64,000 nucleotides of DNA from Glebionis coronaria (taxonomy: Eukaryota; Streptophyta; Magnoliopsida; Asterales; Asteraceae), in assembly GCA_025667525.1 (NCBI GenBank), contig CM046882.1, forward strand, positions 520,826,618-520,890,617. The letters are read 5' to 3'. Below the pieces are notes generated by a model. The model was not told where the DNA came from. It saw nothing but the letters and a program-made list of their open reading frames with translations, and did no database searches. This document shows positions 18,692-31,004 of the stretch, in pieces. Each line of letters starts with the position of its first letter. The first letter of the stretch is position 1. The translations under genes were made by a program, and so were the position numbers.

Positions 18692-20563
18692 GTAACGATA
18701 CCCAATGAATTAGATATGACCCAAACGGTAAAAAGCGTCAAATCTGATCACCAGTTTTACACGGCTGAAAACTCTAAAAGTTTGTATGCTAACCCCCAAA
18801 AAGGTAAAACTAAAAGTTGTAGGCATAATTGTGTAGAGTCAGTATTCATCGGATAGTTTCTTGAGGATTAACGGTTTGGAAATGGTGCTCAAAACCGTGG
18901 AACTGAAGTTGGCTGTGAATAACAGCTCATACGTAAAGTTGTAAATTTGACATTTAATCTATGTTAAATATAATTTGAGGCCATATATGCTTAATATGAG
19001 TTTATCACATAAGTTCATGATCATGTCGATATAAAGGACTCATTTAGACTATTTATCTTTTATTAGAAACTACCTATTAGCGGGATATGTTGGAAAATTG
19101 GCAAAATTGAATCATATTGATGAAACTTGCCTATATTTATAAAACCCGAAATGGTAGGACTCACATATCGAGAAACCAAGACCCGTTTACATAATGATTT
19201 TTATGAAACCCTAAACCCTACCATCGCAAATTATTAAGTTGACATCGTCTAAGGCATTTTTAGAACCCGTAATACTTATGTAGTGGACTTAGGCCATAAA
19301 AGCCTAATGTACACCAATAATGGCTATTGGGTCATTATTGGGCCTGAAGTTAAGATTAATATATGAGACCAAATCTGATCTAAGAATGCGTTTGAGATAC
19401 TTAAGCACTTAATGGGACAATATTAGGCTAGTAATGGGCTTTGTTTGTGAAAATCGAATAACACTTTTATAAATGTTTGATTTTTATTAGAACTTCCATA
19501 AAAAGTTTATAAAACTTATACAATGTCCAAACCTTTCATAAGTATACTATTTATATGATATGATTTATTGTTTCGAGCCTAAGACTCCCCTCGTCATTTT
19601 AGGTCTCGTTCGGTCATATGTCGATCGTTGGGCATCTTGTTCTCGATCAATGAGCGATTAATATCTCGTGAAGTCGTGTATCGACTATCGGACATTTGTT
19701 CCTTGATAAACGTGTAATAGCTATATCAGGTGAGTTCATATCCCCTTTTTACTACTTATGATTTGTTTCTAAACACGGGGTAAGATTACATGTTAGAACA
19801 CAACCATTTATAACTGTTTGCTATCTAGATTTTGAATGCTTTCCAGATGATTACCTAATTATTATTGCTTTTTGTACCATTAGCCATAAAGTCTCCTCTT
19901 TATCATGAACCGTTAATTATTGAGTACCAAGCCCGAATGTTGTGGATGGATCCATCGGGATTGACAATCCCCGTCCCGTAATACTTTGACGCACTTACAT
20001 TTGTTTATTACTTGAGTATTTAGGCCAAATACTCACTAGGGGCACTATTATTCGTTAAGCTTCGGTGTCATGAGCTAAATAGCAAGAATAATTGTTTCGG
20101 ACTATGACTAATGTACATAGCCATTTTCCCTAGTACTTGTTTACAAATGAATGCTTGTGTTCCACAACTATATTACTAAACCTATGAATATCACTCAACT
20201 TTTTGTTGATCTTTTACATGTTTAATATCAGGTAATAATGCTTAATTTTGCTTGGATGGTAGCCCGCATGATATTTCGTAGCTTGGAGATTTCTATGTAG
20301 TTTAAAGCTTTATTTTGATAAAAGCTGCCAAAGAATATTTATCATGTTCTTTTTGTAACTATGTGTCAAAATATATGTATCAACACTTTATTATGCTTCA
20401 AAACTCTTGGACCTTTAAGTTAAAAACTCTGATATTTTATGATATAATGTAAATATTTTATTACGTCAATTTTGTGTTAACTATGTTTCATTGTTTCTTG
20501 TCCTATGACATGGCACCCCTATGTTGCCTACGTGTTTCCTTGCCTGATTTCGGGGATATCACA
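18692..20563 (+). repeat. Tekay-like (gypsy chromovirus) LTR fragment T
   Basis: Noncoding sequence with landmarks seen in LTR D read on its minus strand: a GTGAGTTCATA motif (near 19729), a GGGATTGACAATCCCCG segment (near 19958) and a GGGG-ATATCACA end at 20563. It starts at the G junction, so its 5' part should be left of the window. No PBS follows, so it is a 3' LTR or a solo LTR. The lineage is judged from general resemblance only. Confidence 0.55.
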
Positions 20564-22017
20564 GTTTTTCAAAGCTACAGCCTTTGAAATAGATTTTAAC
20601 TTATTATTTCATGTAAATTACAAAACTAGGGTTTTAGGGTTAAGCTTGATTTAGGAAAACCAAACATGTTTATTTATTGATACAATTCTTATATTGACAT
20701 CTTATTAACATTATAAAAGTCTAAAAATAGTAGTAGAACAAGATCAAAGCTTATTATAGTGATAACCTAGTTGTCTCCAAAGTGACTTTTAGGGCTCCTT
20801 ATGAACTTATTTTGCCTCTAAATCTTCAAGAACTTCAATGGCTACTTCTTAGACCTGGTTTATGGTCTTATGGCTTCCTTATAACTTTTTTAGAAGTGGA
20901 ATATCAGAATGTATGGGTATTGAGGTAAGAAAGTTGGGGATGAAGTGAATTATGGCCATTTCGCCACTATTTATAGTCATTTTAGGTCTAGGAGTCTTAG
21001 GTCTAGCTTAAAAACGTGTTAGGGACTTAGAGTAGTGATTCATGAAGCCTAATAGTGATTCATCGCAGCTATGGTTGAAGTTATCCAAGGTTTATTGTCT
21101 AAAGGGTGTCACAACATACTTAGATAAGAATGGTACATCTACAAGGAGGTGATCCAGCAGCTTATAGGCCTTCTATAAGTCCAAAATATCTTGCAAATAT
21201 CTGATTTCAAATTTAGAATGGGAGAGAAAGATTTTAAACTTGATTTTAGAGGGAAAAACCTAGGCGAATTGAAAATCTAGTGCTTGTAACTTGCAACTTT
21301 GTAATTATGATAATTAGGGACTTATGAATGTGATTAGTGATGGATTAAGGTGTAATTAGTTTTTACACATTGTAATTAGAAGGTTTAGGTCTTTGGTTTG
21401 AAGTTTAACATTGGTTTGAAGTGAAATTGGGAAGAAAACATAGTTGGATTAAGGTTTCTAATGATCTAGGGTTAAATCTTTGTTAAAGTCATTATTATTC
21501 CATTAGCTACAGATGTAAACTCAATTTATATCTTAGACATTGTGTTTTAAATTTTAAGTATCCAATGAGTTTCTACACTTGGTTTGATAGGTTATTCTAG
21601 GTAAAAATGTCTAAAGTGTGAAAATACCTATTTTAACCTAATTTATAAGTCATGCATTGAAATGTTGTACCTTGTGCATTCGGGTGATTGTACCTTGTAT
21701 TAAGATAACTTTATAGCCTAAATGTAATTCTGTGAGTGTTGGTAGACTTGTCCTAAAAGACTATGTGTTGATTCTAAGTAGAATATGTAATATAGAAATT
21801 TTTAAGTCATTAAGCCTAATGACTTTGTACTTTGGGTAATTAGTGTTTATTTCCTCATGTAAGCTTATTATAGGTCTTATATATCATGTTTAACGCTTCT
21901 AAAGATTATACACACTTAGTTTTGTGATTTGTATAGGGTAATCATATCCTAGGTGTAATTAGGTCAAATTATAGTTCTATGCTTAAATAACTTGTACATT
22001 GTGCTTTAGTAATTTGT
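20564..22017. other. Unassigned AT-rich stretch
   Basis: About 1.45 kb without a convincing ORF, PBS, PPT or repeat array that I can recognise. It lies between the end of LTR T and the start of LTR G', and may be host intergenic DNA or old repeat sequence. Confidence 0.5.
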
Positions 22018-22407
22018 TGTTGGGAATAAAAATGACTAAGTCCCTAGCCACTGACAAGTAAAATTCTAGACGCTGACAAGAGATATTGTAGAGCTGACAA
22101 GAAGAATTTTAACCACTGAAAGATTGCATGAGCAAGTTTGATCAACACGTGTAGTTATATTAGGAAGATATGTTCAAATATTGTATTTTTCTATATTTAT
22201 CTCTTCCTATAATAGTTGATCTTAGTTTTTTATTCAAGGATCCTTAACTTATAAAAGGAGACCTTAGGGTTTGTTTATTGTAATCACTTTCATACGTTGT
22301 TCACCGCTTGTTTATTAATCAAGTTGAAAGTTTGGTATATGTGCTTTGTTAGTTTGTTCTTTGCTCTAAGTATTATGTTAGCCTCAAAATACTGAGTCAA
22401 ACAAGAA
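22018..22407 (+). repeat. G-type copia LTR G', truncated by element C
   Basis: Starts TGTTGGGAATAAAA, parallel to TGTCGGGAATAAAA of LTR G. It has CGCTGACAAGA repeats (22048-22122), TCAACACGT, ATTGTATTTTTCTATATTTATC and TTATAAAAGGAG, all in the order of LTR G read on its sense strand. It stops at 22407 where C begins, before a TG...CA end is reached. Confidence 0.75.
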
Positions 22408-22763
22408 TGTTCGGTCATAGGTTTATATTGTAACATTTAGTAAAATGTTGTAATAGTTAGTTAAAATAGTCGTGACATTACGGGCTTGATGGCTAGCTTA
22501 AAAGGCCTCTTTCAAGGTACTAAGCATTTATTCAAGCCCAGCCTAATCAAACTATAGCCCATTAAGCCACATGTAGGCTAGGCTATAAATACCCTTCCTA
22601 GCATGTTAGGAAGGGTGTTGGTTGTTTCATTTCTTAATCTAATCTTCCAAAAGTTTCACACACTTCTCTCTACTTTCTCTCACTACTTTCTCTCCCTAGA
22701 ATTTATCTACTTCATTTTTTTTTTCTTTCTTCCTTGCTTAATCATCACAAATATAGGACAACA
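22408..22763 (+). repeat. 5' LTR of C (356 bp)
   Basis: TGTTCGGTC...GGACAACA followed by the PBS. Its length equals the intact C' LTR. No second copy is in the window, so the left boundary rests on the TG end and on the loss of G' similarity. Confidence 0.75.
22584..22616 (+). promoter_or_regulatory. C LTR TATA box with adjacent 10-bp hairpin
   Basis: TATAAATA (22584-22591) overlaps by one base a perfect inverted repeat: stems 22591-22600 and 22607-22616, loop of 6 nt. C' has a 10-bp stem and 6-nt loop at the same place with a different stem sequence. Confidence 0.8.
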
Positions 22764-22765
22764 AT

Positions 22766-22779
22766 TGGTATCAATCGCC
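22766..22779 (+). other. Primer-binding site of C
   Basis: TGGTATCAATCGCC, a variant of the initiator-tRNA-Met PBS, two bases after the LTR. Confidence 0.82.
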
Positions 22780-23002
22780 ATGGGGTAGATTTGTGATTGA
22801 TTGTTGTGTTTTTGTTTGATTCGTATCATTTCATCTCTTTAACCTCTCTCGAATTCAATTTTTTTGTGTTTTCCGTGCTCTAAATCTTGATATACATCTC
22901 CTACATAGTTGTGGTAGGGATTTGGTTGCTTTTGGTTGGTTAAAATCACGGATTTCTTGTAAAAAATCTCATTTTTTACCTAAAGTTTCAGAACTGCACA
23001 AT

Positions 23003-23332
23003 TATTCCGACAGAATTCCATCGGAAAGGGGTTTTACATTCCGACAGTTATTCCGACGGAATTCCATCGGAAAAGGGTTTATTATTCCGACAGTGATTCC
23101 GACAGGGGTTCCGACAGTTTTTATTCCGACAGTGATTTCGATAGTGATTCCGACAGCTCATATTCTGACAAACATTCCGACAGAGTATTCCGACAGCGAT
23201 TCCGACAGAGTATTCCGACAGCTATTCCGACAAACATTCCGACAGAGTATTCCGACAGTTATTCCGACAGACATTCCGACAGAGTATTCCGATGGACATT
23301 CCCATAGCACATTCCGATGGACATTCCGATGC
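23003..23332 (+). repeat. Leader minisatellite, ATTCCGACAG units
   Basis: More than twenty copies of ATTCCGACA(G) or close variants at 10-20 base spacing. It creates a spurious open frame (22922-23341). It sits between PBS and the conserved proximal leader, as in C'. Confidence 0.9.
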
Positions 23333-23340
23333 TATGTTTA

Positions 23341-23693
23341 GATAAATTTTGTTCGAGTATTTTTTAGACTTAGCCACTATCTAGAATAGTTTCGGAATAT
23401 CGTTTACACGAAGATTAAAAAAAATAAAAAAATAAAAATAAATAAAAATAAAAAAGAGTTAAAATTTTCCCGTCAAGTAAATTCAAATTTTTTCCATACT
23501 AGCTTTAGGACATTTCTAGCTCGATTTCAAAATTTGGCCATTACAAAATTTTTTAGTCTACCATTTTATCGGACTGGGGAATTTATTGTCGGACAGAAGA
23601 AATATTGTAATTTTCGGAATTTAAACCACAACAATAATCACAACACATCTACTTAAGATCCTTGTTCACTCCAACATTTTAAAGCTTATCAAG
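23341..23693 (+). other. C leader, proximal part conserved with C'
   Basis: Contains TTAGACTTAGCCACTATCTAGA, later CATTTTATCGGACTG with TTTATTGTCGGAC, and finally TTAAACCACAACAATAATCA with CATCTACTTAAGATCC just before the gag ATG. The order is the same as in C' (6123-6640, reversed). Confidence 0.72.
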
Positions 23694-25556
23694 ATGGATT
23701 CTACTACAGAGTATCGTGTGACGAACAACAACATCATGGTGGCGGGAAATAAAGAGAGACCACCAATGCTTGTGACCGGTTAATATGCACAATGGCAATC
23801 ACGATTCCTTCAATATCTTGACACTAAACCCAATGGTGATGTTCTTCGGTGATGCATCAAAGAAGGACCCTATACTCTCACTACCATAACCATTCCTGCA
23901 ATTCCAGCAACCGACTCGACGATCGGTTATGATGAGCAAACTATTGAGGAAACATATGAGAACACTTCGAAAGAGAAACGTGCTTGGATTGATGCAGAGA
24001 AAGAAGCAATATATTTTATTCTCAGTGGGATTGGGGATGGTATTTATTCAACGGTTGATGCATGCTCTACTACAAAAGAAATGTGGTTTTCCATTGAACG
24101 CTTGCAACAAGGAGAATCACTTAACAAGCAAGATGTCAAAACTAACTTGTTCTGGAACTTTGGCAAGTTTACTTCATTGGATGGGGAATCAATTGATTCA
24201 TACTACTCAAGGTTCTACAAGATGATGAATGACATGACAAGAAACAACTTTCAAGTCTCCACTATGCAAGTCAATGTGCAATTTCTACAGCAACTTCAAC
24301 CAGAGTGGACACGGTTCGTAACTTTGGTGAAACAACAGAGTAAGTTAGACGAGGTCAACTATCACACGCTCTTTGACATTTTGAAACAATTTCAAAATGA
24401 GGTGAATGAACTTCGAGCTGAAAGGATAGCAAAGACTACTAATCCACTTGCTTTGGTGTCTACCACTCAACACGTCCAAGATCATCGCTCTCGTGCTCCA
24501 AAATCATACTCCACTACATCCTCATCACCAAGATACTCCACCACATCCTCTTCACCAAGATACTCTACTTCATCTAAGTATTCAGCTCCCACAAGATCAT
24601 GAGACAAAGAACCAAGAGCACCATCACCATCACCTGAGCCATCATCTGAAGAGGACAGTAAGGAAGAACTAGCTCAGAAGGATAGGGATATGAAGCAACA
24701 AATTGCTTTCATTATGAAGACCTACAAGAAAATCTTCAAACCCACCAACAACAATCTTCGAACATCATCAAATACAAGGAATCAATATGTTGAGACTCCT
24801 CGAAGGTATGAAACACGTCAACGTGATGAAAGTCCTCCAAGGTATGATCGACGTAATCCAACACATGTTGAGGGTTCTGTACGGTATGATAGACAAACTG
24901 CTAAGTATGATGCTCAGAGGATTGCTACTGCTGCTGGGAATAGGGAAACTGTTGGTACTCAAGTGGTTCAGCAAAGTGGGATTCAGTGCTTTAATTGTCA
25001 AGGCTATAGGCATATGGGAAAGGAATGTAGGAAGCCGAAACGGGTTAGGTACTCTGGTTATCATAAGGAAAAGATGATGCTTTACAAGAAAATGGAAGCT
25101 GGGGTTAAATTGTCGGCTAAGGAAGGAGCCATGCTTGATGACACTGATGATGAAGCTTCCGATCAAGAACTTGAAGCACATTACTCGTACATGGCAAAGG
25201 TTGAAGAAGTTCTCAACGTCACTGAAGATGACAATGGTCCTATCTTTGGCACTGAGCCAATCGATAAGGTACACACTGAAGAGGAATATAATGTGTTTGG
25301 TAATACTCATGAGCATTTTGAGATACCCAGAGCCATTAATGACACATGTATGATGGAAACGGTTGATAGCAATACCACACCCGATTCATCAGACATGTGC
25401 AATAATGAGTATGAGGATGATCAACATGCAAATGAGTATGATGATGATGAGGAGCGTATTGCGCTTGCTAACTTAATTGCTTCTTTACAAAACGATGTCA
25501 AAGAAACAAGAAAAAGTCAAAAGCAATTAAAGAAGGCAAACGCTACGCTAACTTAA
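23694..25556 (+). pseudogene. C gag, UBN2 domain and CCHC zinc knuckle
   Basis: The ATG at 23694 follows the conserved leader. The frame encodes a UBN2-type Gag domain (about 23900-24450; motifs MWFSIERLQQG and SYYSRFYKMMNDM), a low-complexity serine/tyrosine segment, and a retroviral-type zinc knuckle C-X2-C-X4-H-X4-C at 24987-25028 that would bind RNA. An acidic segment with VDSNTTPDSSD, identical to part of the C' protein, follows. In-frame stops at 23781, 23850, 24600 and 25554 interrupt it, but the frame is otherwise continuous. The element cannot make full Gag. Confidence 0.88.
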
Positions 25557-28062
25557 AATTTTGAAGAATGCAAAGCTGCTCTAATTAAATCTAGTGAGAC
25601 CATTGATAGCTACAGAGATCAGCTTCTTCAAAAGACCAATGAAATTTAGGGGTACAAAGGGTGTTTAATTAACGTCAAAAAGGACGATTATCAACAGAAA
25701 TATAACGAAACCCTTAAGCTTCTAGAACAAGACAAACGTAATTATAACACCTCTTTGAGTACTGAACATCACAAAACGTATCTTGCTACCACTAAAGTCA
25801 ATAAGCTGACTCAAGTAAATGGTTTTCTTCAAGAGGATAAAACTAAACTTGTTAATGAAAAGAAAGCTGTGGTTGAAAAAATGAAAAAGGATTTCAAAAC
25901 TAAACAAGCGAATGACATCGACAAAATGGTAGAACTTGAAACACAAATTGCTTTTTACAAGAAAATTGTTTACAAAACTAATCAATCAATTCAAACCATG
26001 AGAATGTTGGCACCTCGTTCGTTTTTCAAGGATAGACCTAGTTTTTCAAATCCTAAGTACCTTGAGCAAGCTCAATATGAGAATCAACACTTATATCTTG
26101 ATGAGTCCTAATGGACCGATCTTGATTGCCTTGTCGTTAGGCCCGATAGTGAAGAGACAAACGATGTGGAAGAAGAGAGTAGAATAAAAGTTAATAAAGA
26201 ATTCGTTAAACCATATAATTATGCTTATGAAAACAGTCTTTATGGTCTTTTCAAACCTCAAACACAAAAAACTCGTGAGCAAATATTTTTCGAATGTGAA
26301 CAAAAAAGAATTAAATGGAGACAAGCTTTTGCCACTAAGAAAACTAATGTTTCAAAATTTATTGACTACTTACCATTTAAAGCTTCTGTAAGCAAGAGTA
26401 AGCAAGCACTTAGTATTCTTAAGAGTAACATTGAAAATTTCAAAAAGTTTGTTGATGATGACTGGAAAAACGCGAACTTTCGAAAGGAGACAAAGAAATT
26501 CCTCACGATATAACTGTGCTTGAGAAAAGTATTTTAATTCCGCTTGCGGAAAGAACGCAAAAACATATTTTGGAATTTGAAACATTAATTAAGCAAGAAA
26601 TGTTTGATGATTTGAAATATGTGGAATCTCTTGAACAAGAAGTGAACGACCATCAACCTGAAAGAGACGAGTTTTCTACAACATATGATCTACTCTGACA
26701 TGAATGTCTCTCAAAAGATATTATGTGTGTTTATGTTACATCTTGTGCTGATATTGATGAATATTCTGATGTTGCATGCAAATATCTTGATCAAGTTAAA
26801 GAATGTGAACGTCTTGAAACTGAGCTTTCGAATAAAGTTGACCAAAAAGAGTTTTCGTTACTTCAACATAGATATGATTATCTTCAAAAACATTGTCACT
26901 CACTTGAACTTGCTTTGCAAAAGAAAGTTGGCAGCTTTTCAAATGATACACCTTTGGAAGTAAAATTATCCGAGTCATGTCGATTACTAAACGAAAAATG
27001 TCTTGATATTTCGGATTTGAAAGATCAGTTACAAGAAAAAGACATAGCAATAGCAGAGTTGAAGAAACTTGTTGCTAAGATGGGTGGGAAAGTTGTGGAA
27101 CCTAGCGTTAAGAAACCTGTTGTTAGACAATCCAATGCCTCTAAAGTGAATAGATCCTCCATCTTGGGAAAACCATCTGCTTTCTCAAATTCTTCATTTG
27201 CAAAACCTGTGTTTGCCCCCAAGATGGATGGAAACGAAAGGTTACCACATACTCAACCCATAAGGAATACTGTAGCACCAAGCGTTAAGCACAATAATGT
27301 GATTAAACCAGGGATGTATAGAATGACCACTAAACCCACAAACAAAGTCAGTCAATCACCTCAGACTTCTAGAAACACTAATACTCGTGTGTCTTCTACT
27401 ACAGGAGTAGTCTCCACTACTAGTGTTAAAAGGCCTCAGATTAAGAGCACTCAAGTGAATGATAAGGTCTGGAAACACAAGAGTCAAGGGAAGATGAAGG
27501 AAGTAGAAGAACACCCTAGGAATTTGAATGTTTTTAAGAATAAAAAGTCTGTAATCGCGTGTAATGACGATTTGAATGATTTGAACGATTTGAATACTTT
27601 GAATGTTAAAATTTGTTTATGTTAAATGTGGAAAATGTGCTAATGCTAATCATTCTATGTGTGCTATGAATAATGTCAAAGGCGTAGATACTAGAACTAA
27701 GAAGGAAGTTGCGATGTCTATTAGTGCTAGTAAACCCAAACGCAAAGTGAACCATTCTGGTGCAACCCCCACTAAGAAAAGTAATGCATCAGACTCCACC
27801 ACTAAGAACCCTAGAAGCAGAATTAGAGAATTATATGAGTCTGCTAGCAAGTCTTGGAAATGGTGGTTTGCTAATCAATGTCCTCCAGGATATAAATGGA
27901 CGCCTAAAGTTAGGACAGAAAATGTGACAACGAATGTTAGTTTGCCTTTAAATGTTGCTAAGGACACTAATGATTCTACAATCACAACTACTGTGGTATC
28001 CAATTTGGAAAATGCTCCATCGTGTTCTAACTCTTCTGCAGGTGATATAAATAATTCTCTTC
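25557..28062 (+). pseudogene. C gag-pol linker: coiled coil and second zinc-like motif
   Basis: The same polyprotein continues as a long coiled-coil region (about 25560-27060) and a basic low-complexity part. Then comes C-X2-C-X4-H-X2-C at 27627-27662 and a tryptophan-rich PPGYKWTPK segment near 27890. This parallels residues 315-705 of the C' protein. Stops occur near 25646, 26109 and 26696. The frame changes around 26510, around 27600, and again before the protease. The exact function of this linker in Asteraceae-type copia elements is not known to me. Confidence 0.75.
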
Positions 28063-29870
28063 ATACTGGACTCCAGATGCACGAAGCACATGACGGGGAA
28101 TCTCAAGCTTCTAATTAACTTCGTGGAGAAGTTCCTGGGTACGGTACGATTTGGAAATGATCAATTTGCACCAATCCTAGGATATGGAGATTTGGTTCAG
28201 GGGAATATCACGATCAAAAGGGTATACTACGTCGAAGGGCTCAATCAAAATCTTTTCTCGGTTGGTCAATTCTGTGATGCAGATTTGGAGGTTGCTTTCA
28301 GAAAGAAGACATGTTTTGTTCGTTATTATGATGGGAATGACTTACTTACCGGTACACGGGGTAATGATCTCTACACTATTTCACTTCAAGACACAACTTC
28401 ATCAACTCTAATTTGCTTCATGGCTAAAGCTTCAACGACTCAGGCATGGTTATGGCATCAACATTTATCTCATCTTAATTTTGATACCATCAACTTGCTT
28501 TCCAAGAAAGATATTGTGAGGGGCCTTCCAAGCTTGAAATTCATCAAAGATCATCTTTGTTCTTCTTGTGAGCTTTGTAAATCTAAACGAAGTAGCTTCA
28601 AAACAAAGACTACACCAAGCTCTAAAGGACGGTTAGATCTTCTCTATATAGATTTGTGTGGTTCCATGCGTGTTCAAAGTATCAATGGGAAGAAATATGT
28701 TATGGTAATTGTCGATGATTACTCAAGGTACACATGGACTCACTTCTTGAGGTCCAAGGATGAAACACCCGAAGTTCTCATCAGCTTCCTTAAACTGATA
28801 CAACGTGGTCTTCAAGCTCAAGTAAAAGTGGTTCGTACTGACAGAGGCACAAAATTTTTGAATTCAACTCTGAGAAACTATTTTGAAGCTGAAGGAATTG
28901 AACATGAAACATCTATTGCCCGAACACCCGAACAAAATGGCGTTGTTGAAAGACGATACCGTACATTAGTTGAGGCTGCTCGAACATTATTATATGCTTC
29001 AAAACTTCCACTATACTTTTGGGCCGAAGCCGTGTCAACCGCATGCTACACACAAAACCGATCCTTAATTATCCCAAGACACGAAAACACACCATATCAT
29101 ATAATCCATGATCGAAAACCTTCACTCAAACACCTTCATGTTTTTGGATGTACTTGTTACAGAATTCGAGATGGTGAAAATTTGGATAAAATGAAAGAGA
29201 AAGGTGATGCATGTATTCTAATGAGATATGCAACTTAGTCTAAAGGATATAGAGTTTACAACAAGAGAACAAAACTGATAGTCGAGACTATTCATATCAG
29301 ATTTGATGAATTACAAGAAATGGCACTTGAACAAAACAGTTTAAGTCCCGATCCACAACGACAAACGACTTCCGTTCACAACCGCATGGAACTAGGAACT
29401 CAAGACCACAACAATGAACCGTCAAGTTCAACGCTGGTTCAAGGAAATGTTCCAAGAGTAGATATGACAGTCAACACGACACTTGAAGAGTTGGAAATGT
29501 TATATGGACCAATGTATGATGAATATTACACGGGGGAGAAACATGTTGTATCGAAGTATTCCGCTGTCACTCATGATAAGAATGATGATACCGATCATCG
29601 TCAACAAAAGGATACAAATTTATCTACTTCAACACGGGTTGTTGCAGATTTATCTCCTCAAAATATCATATCAAAAACCGCTCCTACAACATCCACAACT
29701 ACTGTCATTGCTCCAGAGAACACAAATCAAGCAGACAATGCATTATCTGACGAAGACGAATTTATCAACCCATTCGGTACACCGGTACACGAAACTGGAG
29801 AGTCTTCTACTCGCCATGTTGATCCATCAGATATGCATACGTTCTATCAACGACATCCTTCAACACATCA
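28063..29870 (+). pseudogene. C pol: protease remnant, GAG-pre-integrase, integrase
   Basis: The frame starts at ILDSRCTKHMTGN (28063-28101). The protease active-site glycine codon is AGA (28075-28077), so Asp-Ser-Arg replaces the usual Asp-Ser-Gly. A GAG-pre-integrase zinc region with WHQHLSHLNF and CELCKSKR follows. The integrase core has its acidic triad in YIDLCG, VRTDRGT and NGVVERRYR. A TAG at 29236 ends the open part; the frame continues into the poorly conserved linker and meets another stop at 29872. Integrase would insert the cDNA into the genome, but this copy is inactive. Confidence 0.88.
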
Positions 29871-31004
29871 ATAGACTCGAGATCATCCTTTGGTTCAAGT
29901 TATTGGAAACCCTTCACAGCCCGTTCGTACAAGACGACAACTTAACACCGATGGAGATGTTTGTATGTTCGTACTCACTGTGAGTACAGCTGAACCAACA
30001 AATATCAAAGAAGCATTGGCAGATCACGCTTGGATTGAGTCGATGAAGGATGAACTTCAACAATTTGAAAGACTTAAAGTCTGGGAACTTGTTGACAGAC
30101 GATACGATGTAATACCATTAAATCTTCGATGGATCTGGAAAAACAAGATGGATGAAGAGAACACGATCATCAAGAATAAATCTAGGCTAGTGGCTAAAGG
30201 GTATGGCCAGAAAGAGGGTATTGATTTTGAAGAATCGTTTGCACCAGTAGCTCGTTTCGAAGCGGTCAGGATTTTCTTTGCTTATGCTGCACATAAGGGA
30301 TTCACTGTTTATCAAATGGACGTAAAGACGGTGTTTCTTAACGGTCATTTGAAGGAAGAAGTCTATGTCACACAGCCGGAAGGATTCGTCAATCCTCATT
30401 ATCTTGACAAGGTGTATCGTCTCCACAAAGCACTTTATGGACTCAAGCAAGCTCCAAGGGCGTGGTACGACGAGCTCTCGAAATTTCTGGTCTCCAAAGG
30501 TTTCTCAGAAGGTTCCATTGATCTAACTTTATTTACTTATAAATATGGGGATGACATTTTGCTTGTGCAAATTCATGTTGATGACATTATTTTCGGGTCT
30601 ACAAACCCAAAACTTTCAAAATGGTTTGAAAAAGTAATGCACATCAAATTTGAAATGTCTATGATGGGCGAACTAAAATTCTTTCTAGGAATTCAAGTTC
30701 ACCAATCCCCAAGTGGTATCTTCATTAACCAAGCTAAGTATTGTCAAGAGATAATCAAAAAGCATGGTATGACCTCATGTGACCCCGTTGGGACACCATT
30801 ATCAACCACATCCCTAGATGCTGATTTGGAGGGTGATGCCATAGATCAAACGAAATATCATTCCATGATCGGCTCCCTCATGTACTTAACAGCAAGCCGA
30901 CCAGATATATCACATGCTACGTGTTATTGTGCATGATATCAAGCACGACCCACTGAAAAGCACCTCAAGGAGGTTAAACGGATCTTTCGGTACCTTAACA
31001 ATAC
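29871..31004 (+). pseudogene. C pol: reverse transcriptase
   Basis: A complete copia RT (RVT_2) region: [54 protein letters not shown] and the catalytic HVDDIIFGS (Asp-Asp near 30580), then [20 protein letters not shown] at 30934 breaks the frame, which continues through the RT-RNase H connection until the D insertion at 31005. RT would copy element RNA into DNA. The core residues are intact, but the ORF lacks its upstream start context and ends early. Confidence 0.92.
31000..31004. repeat. Target-site duplication AATAC, left copy (D)
   Basis: Precedes the D insert. Repeated at 34456-34460, after which the copia pol sequence resumes. Confidence 0.93.

Noticed and set aside
20564..22017. Possible host gene between LTR T and LTR G'
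   Set aside because: No ORF over about 60 codons, no splice-like pattern or protein similarity that I could recognise.
23003..23332. CRISPR-like array
   Set aside because: Short irregular spacing, no unique spacers, plant retrotransposon leader; it is a minisatellite.
22922..23341. 139-codon open frame over the C leader repeats
   Set aside because: It arises from the ATTCCGACAG array, repeats Ile-Pro-Thr and Phe-Arg units mechanically, and lies upstream of the true gag start.
24768..25316. 182-codon minus-strand frame
   Set aside because: Antisense shadow of the C gag zinc-knuckle region.
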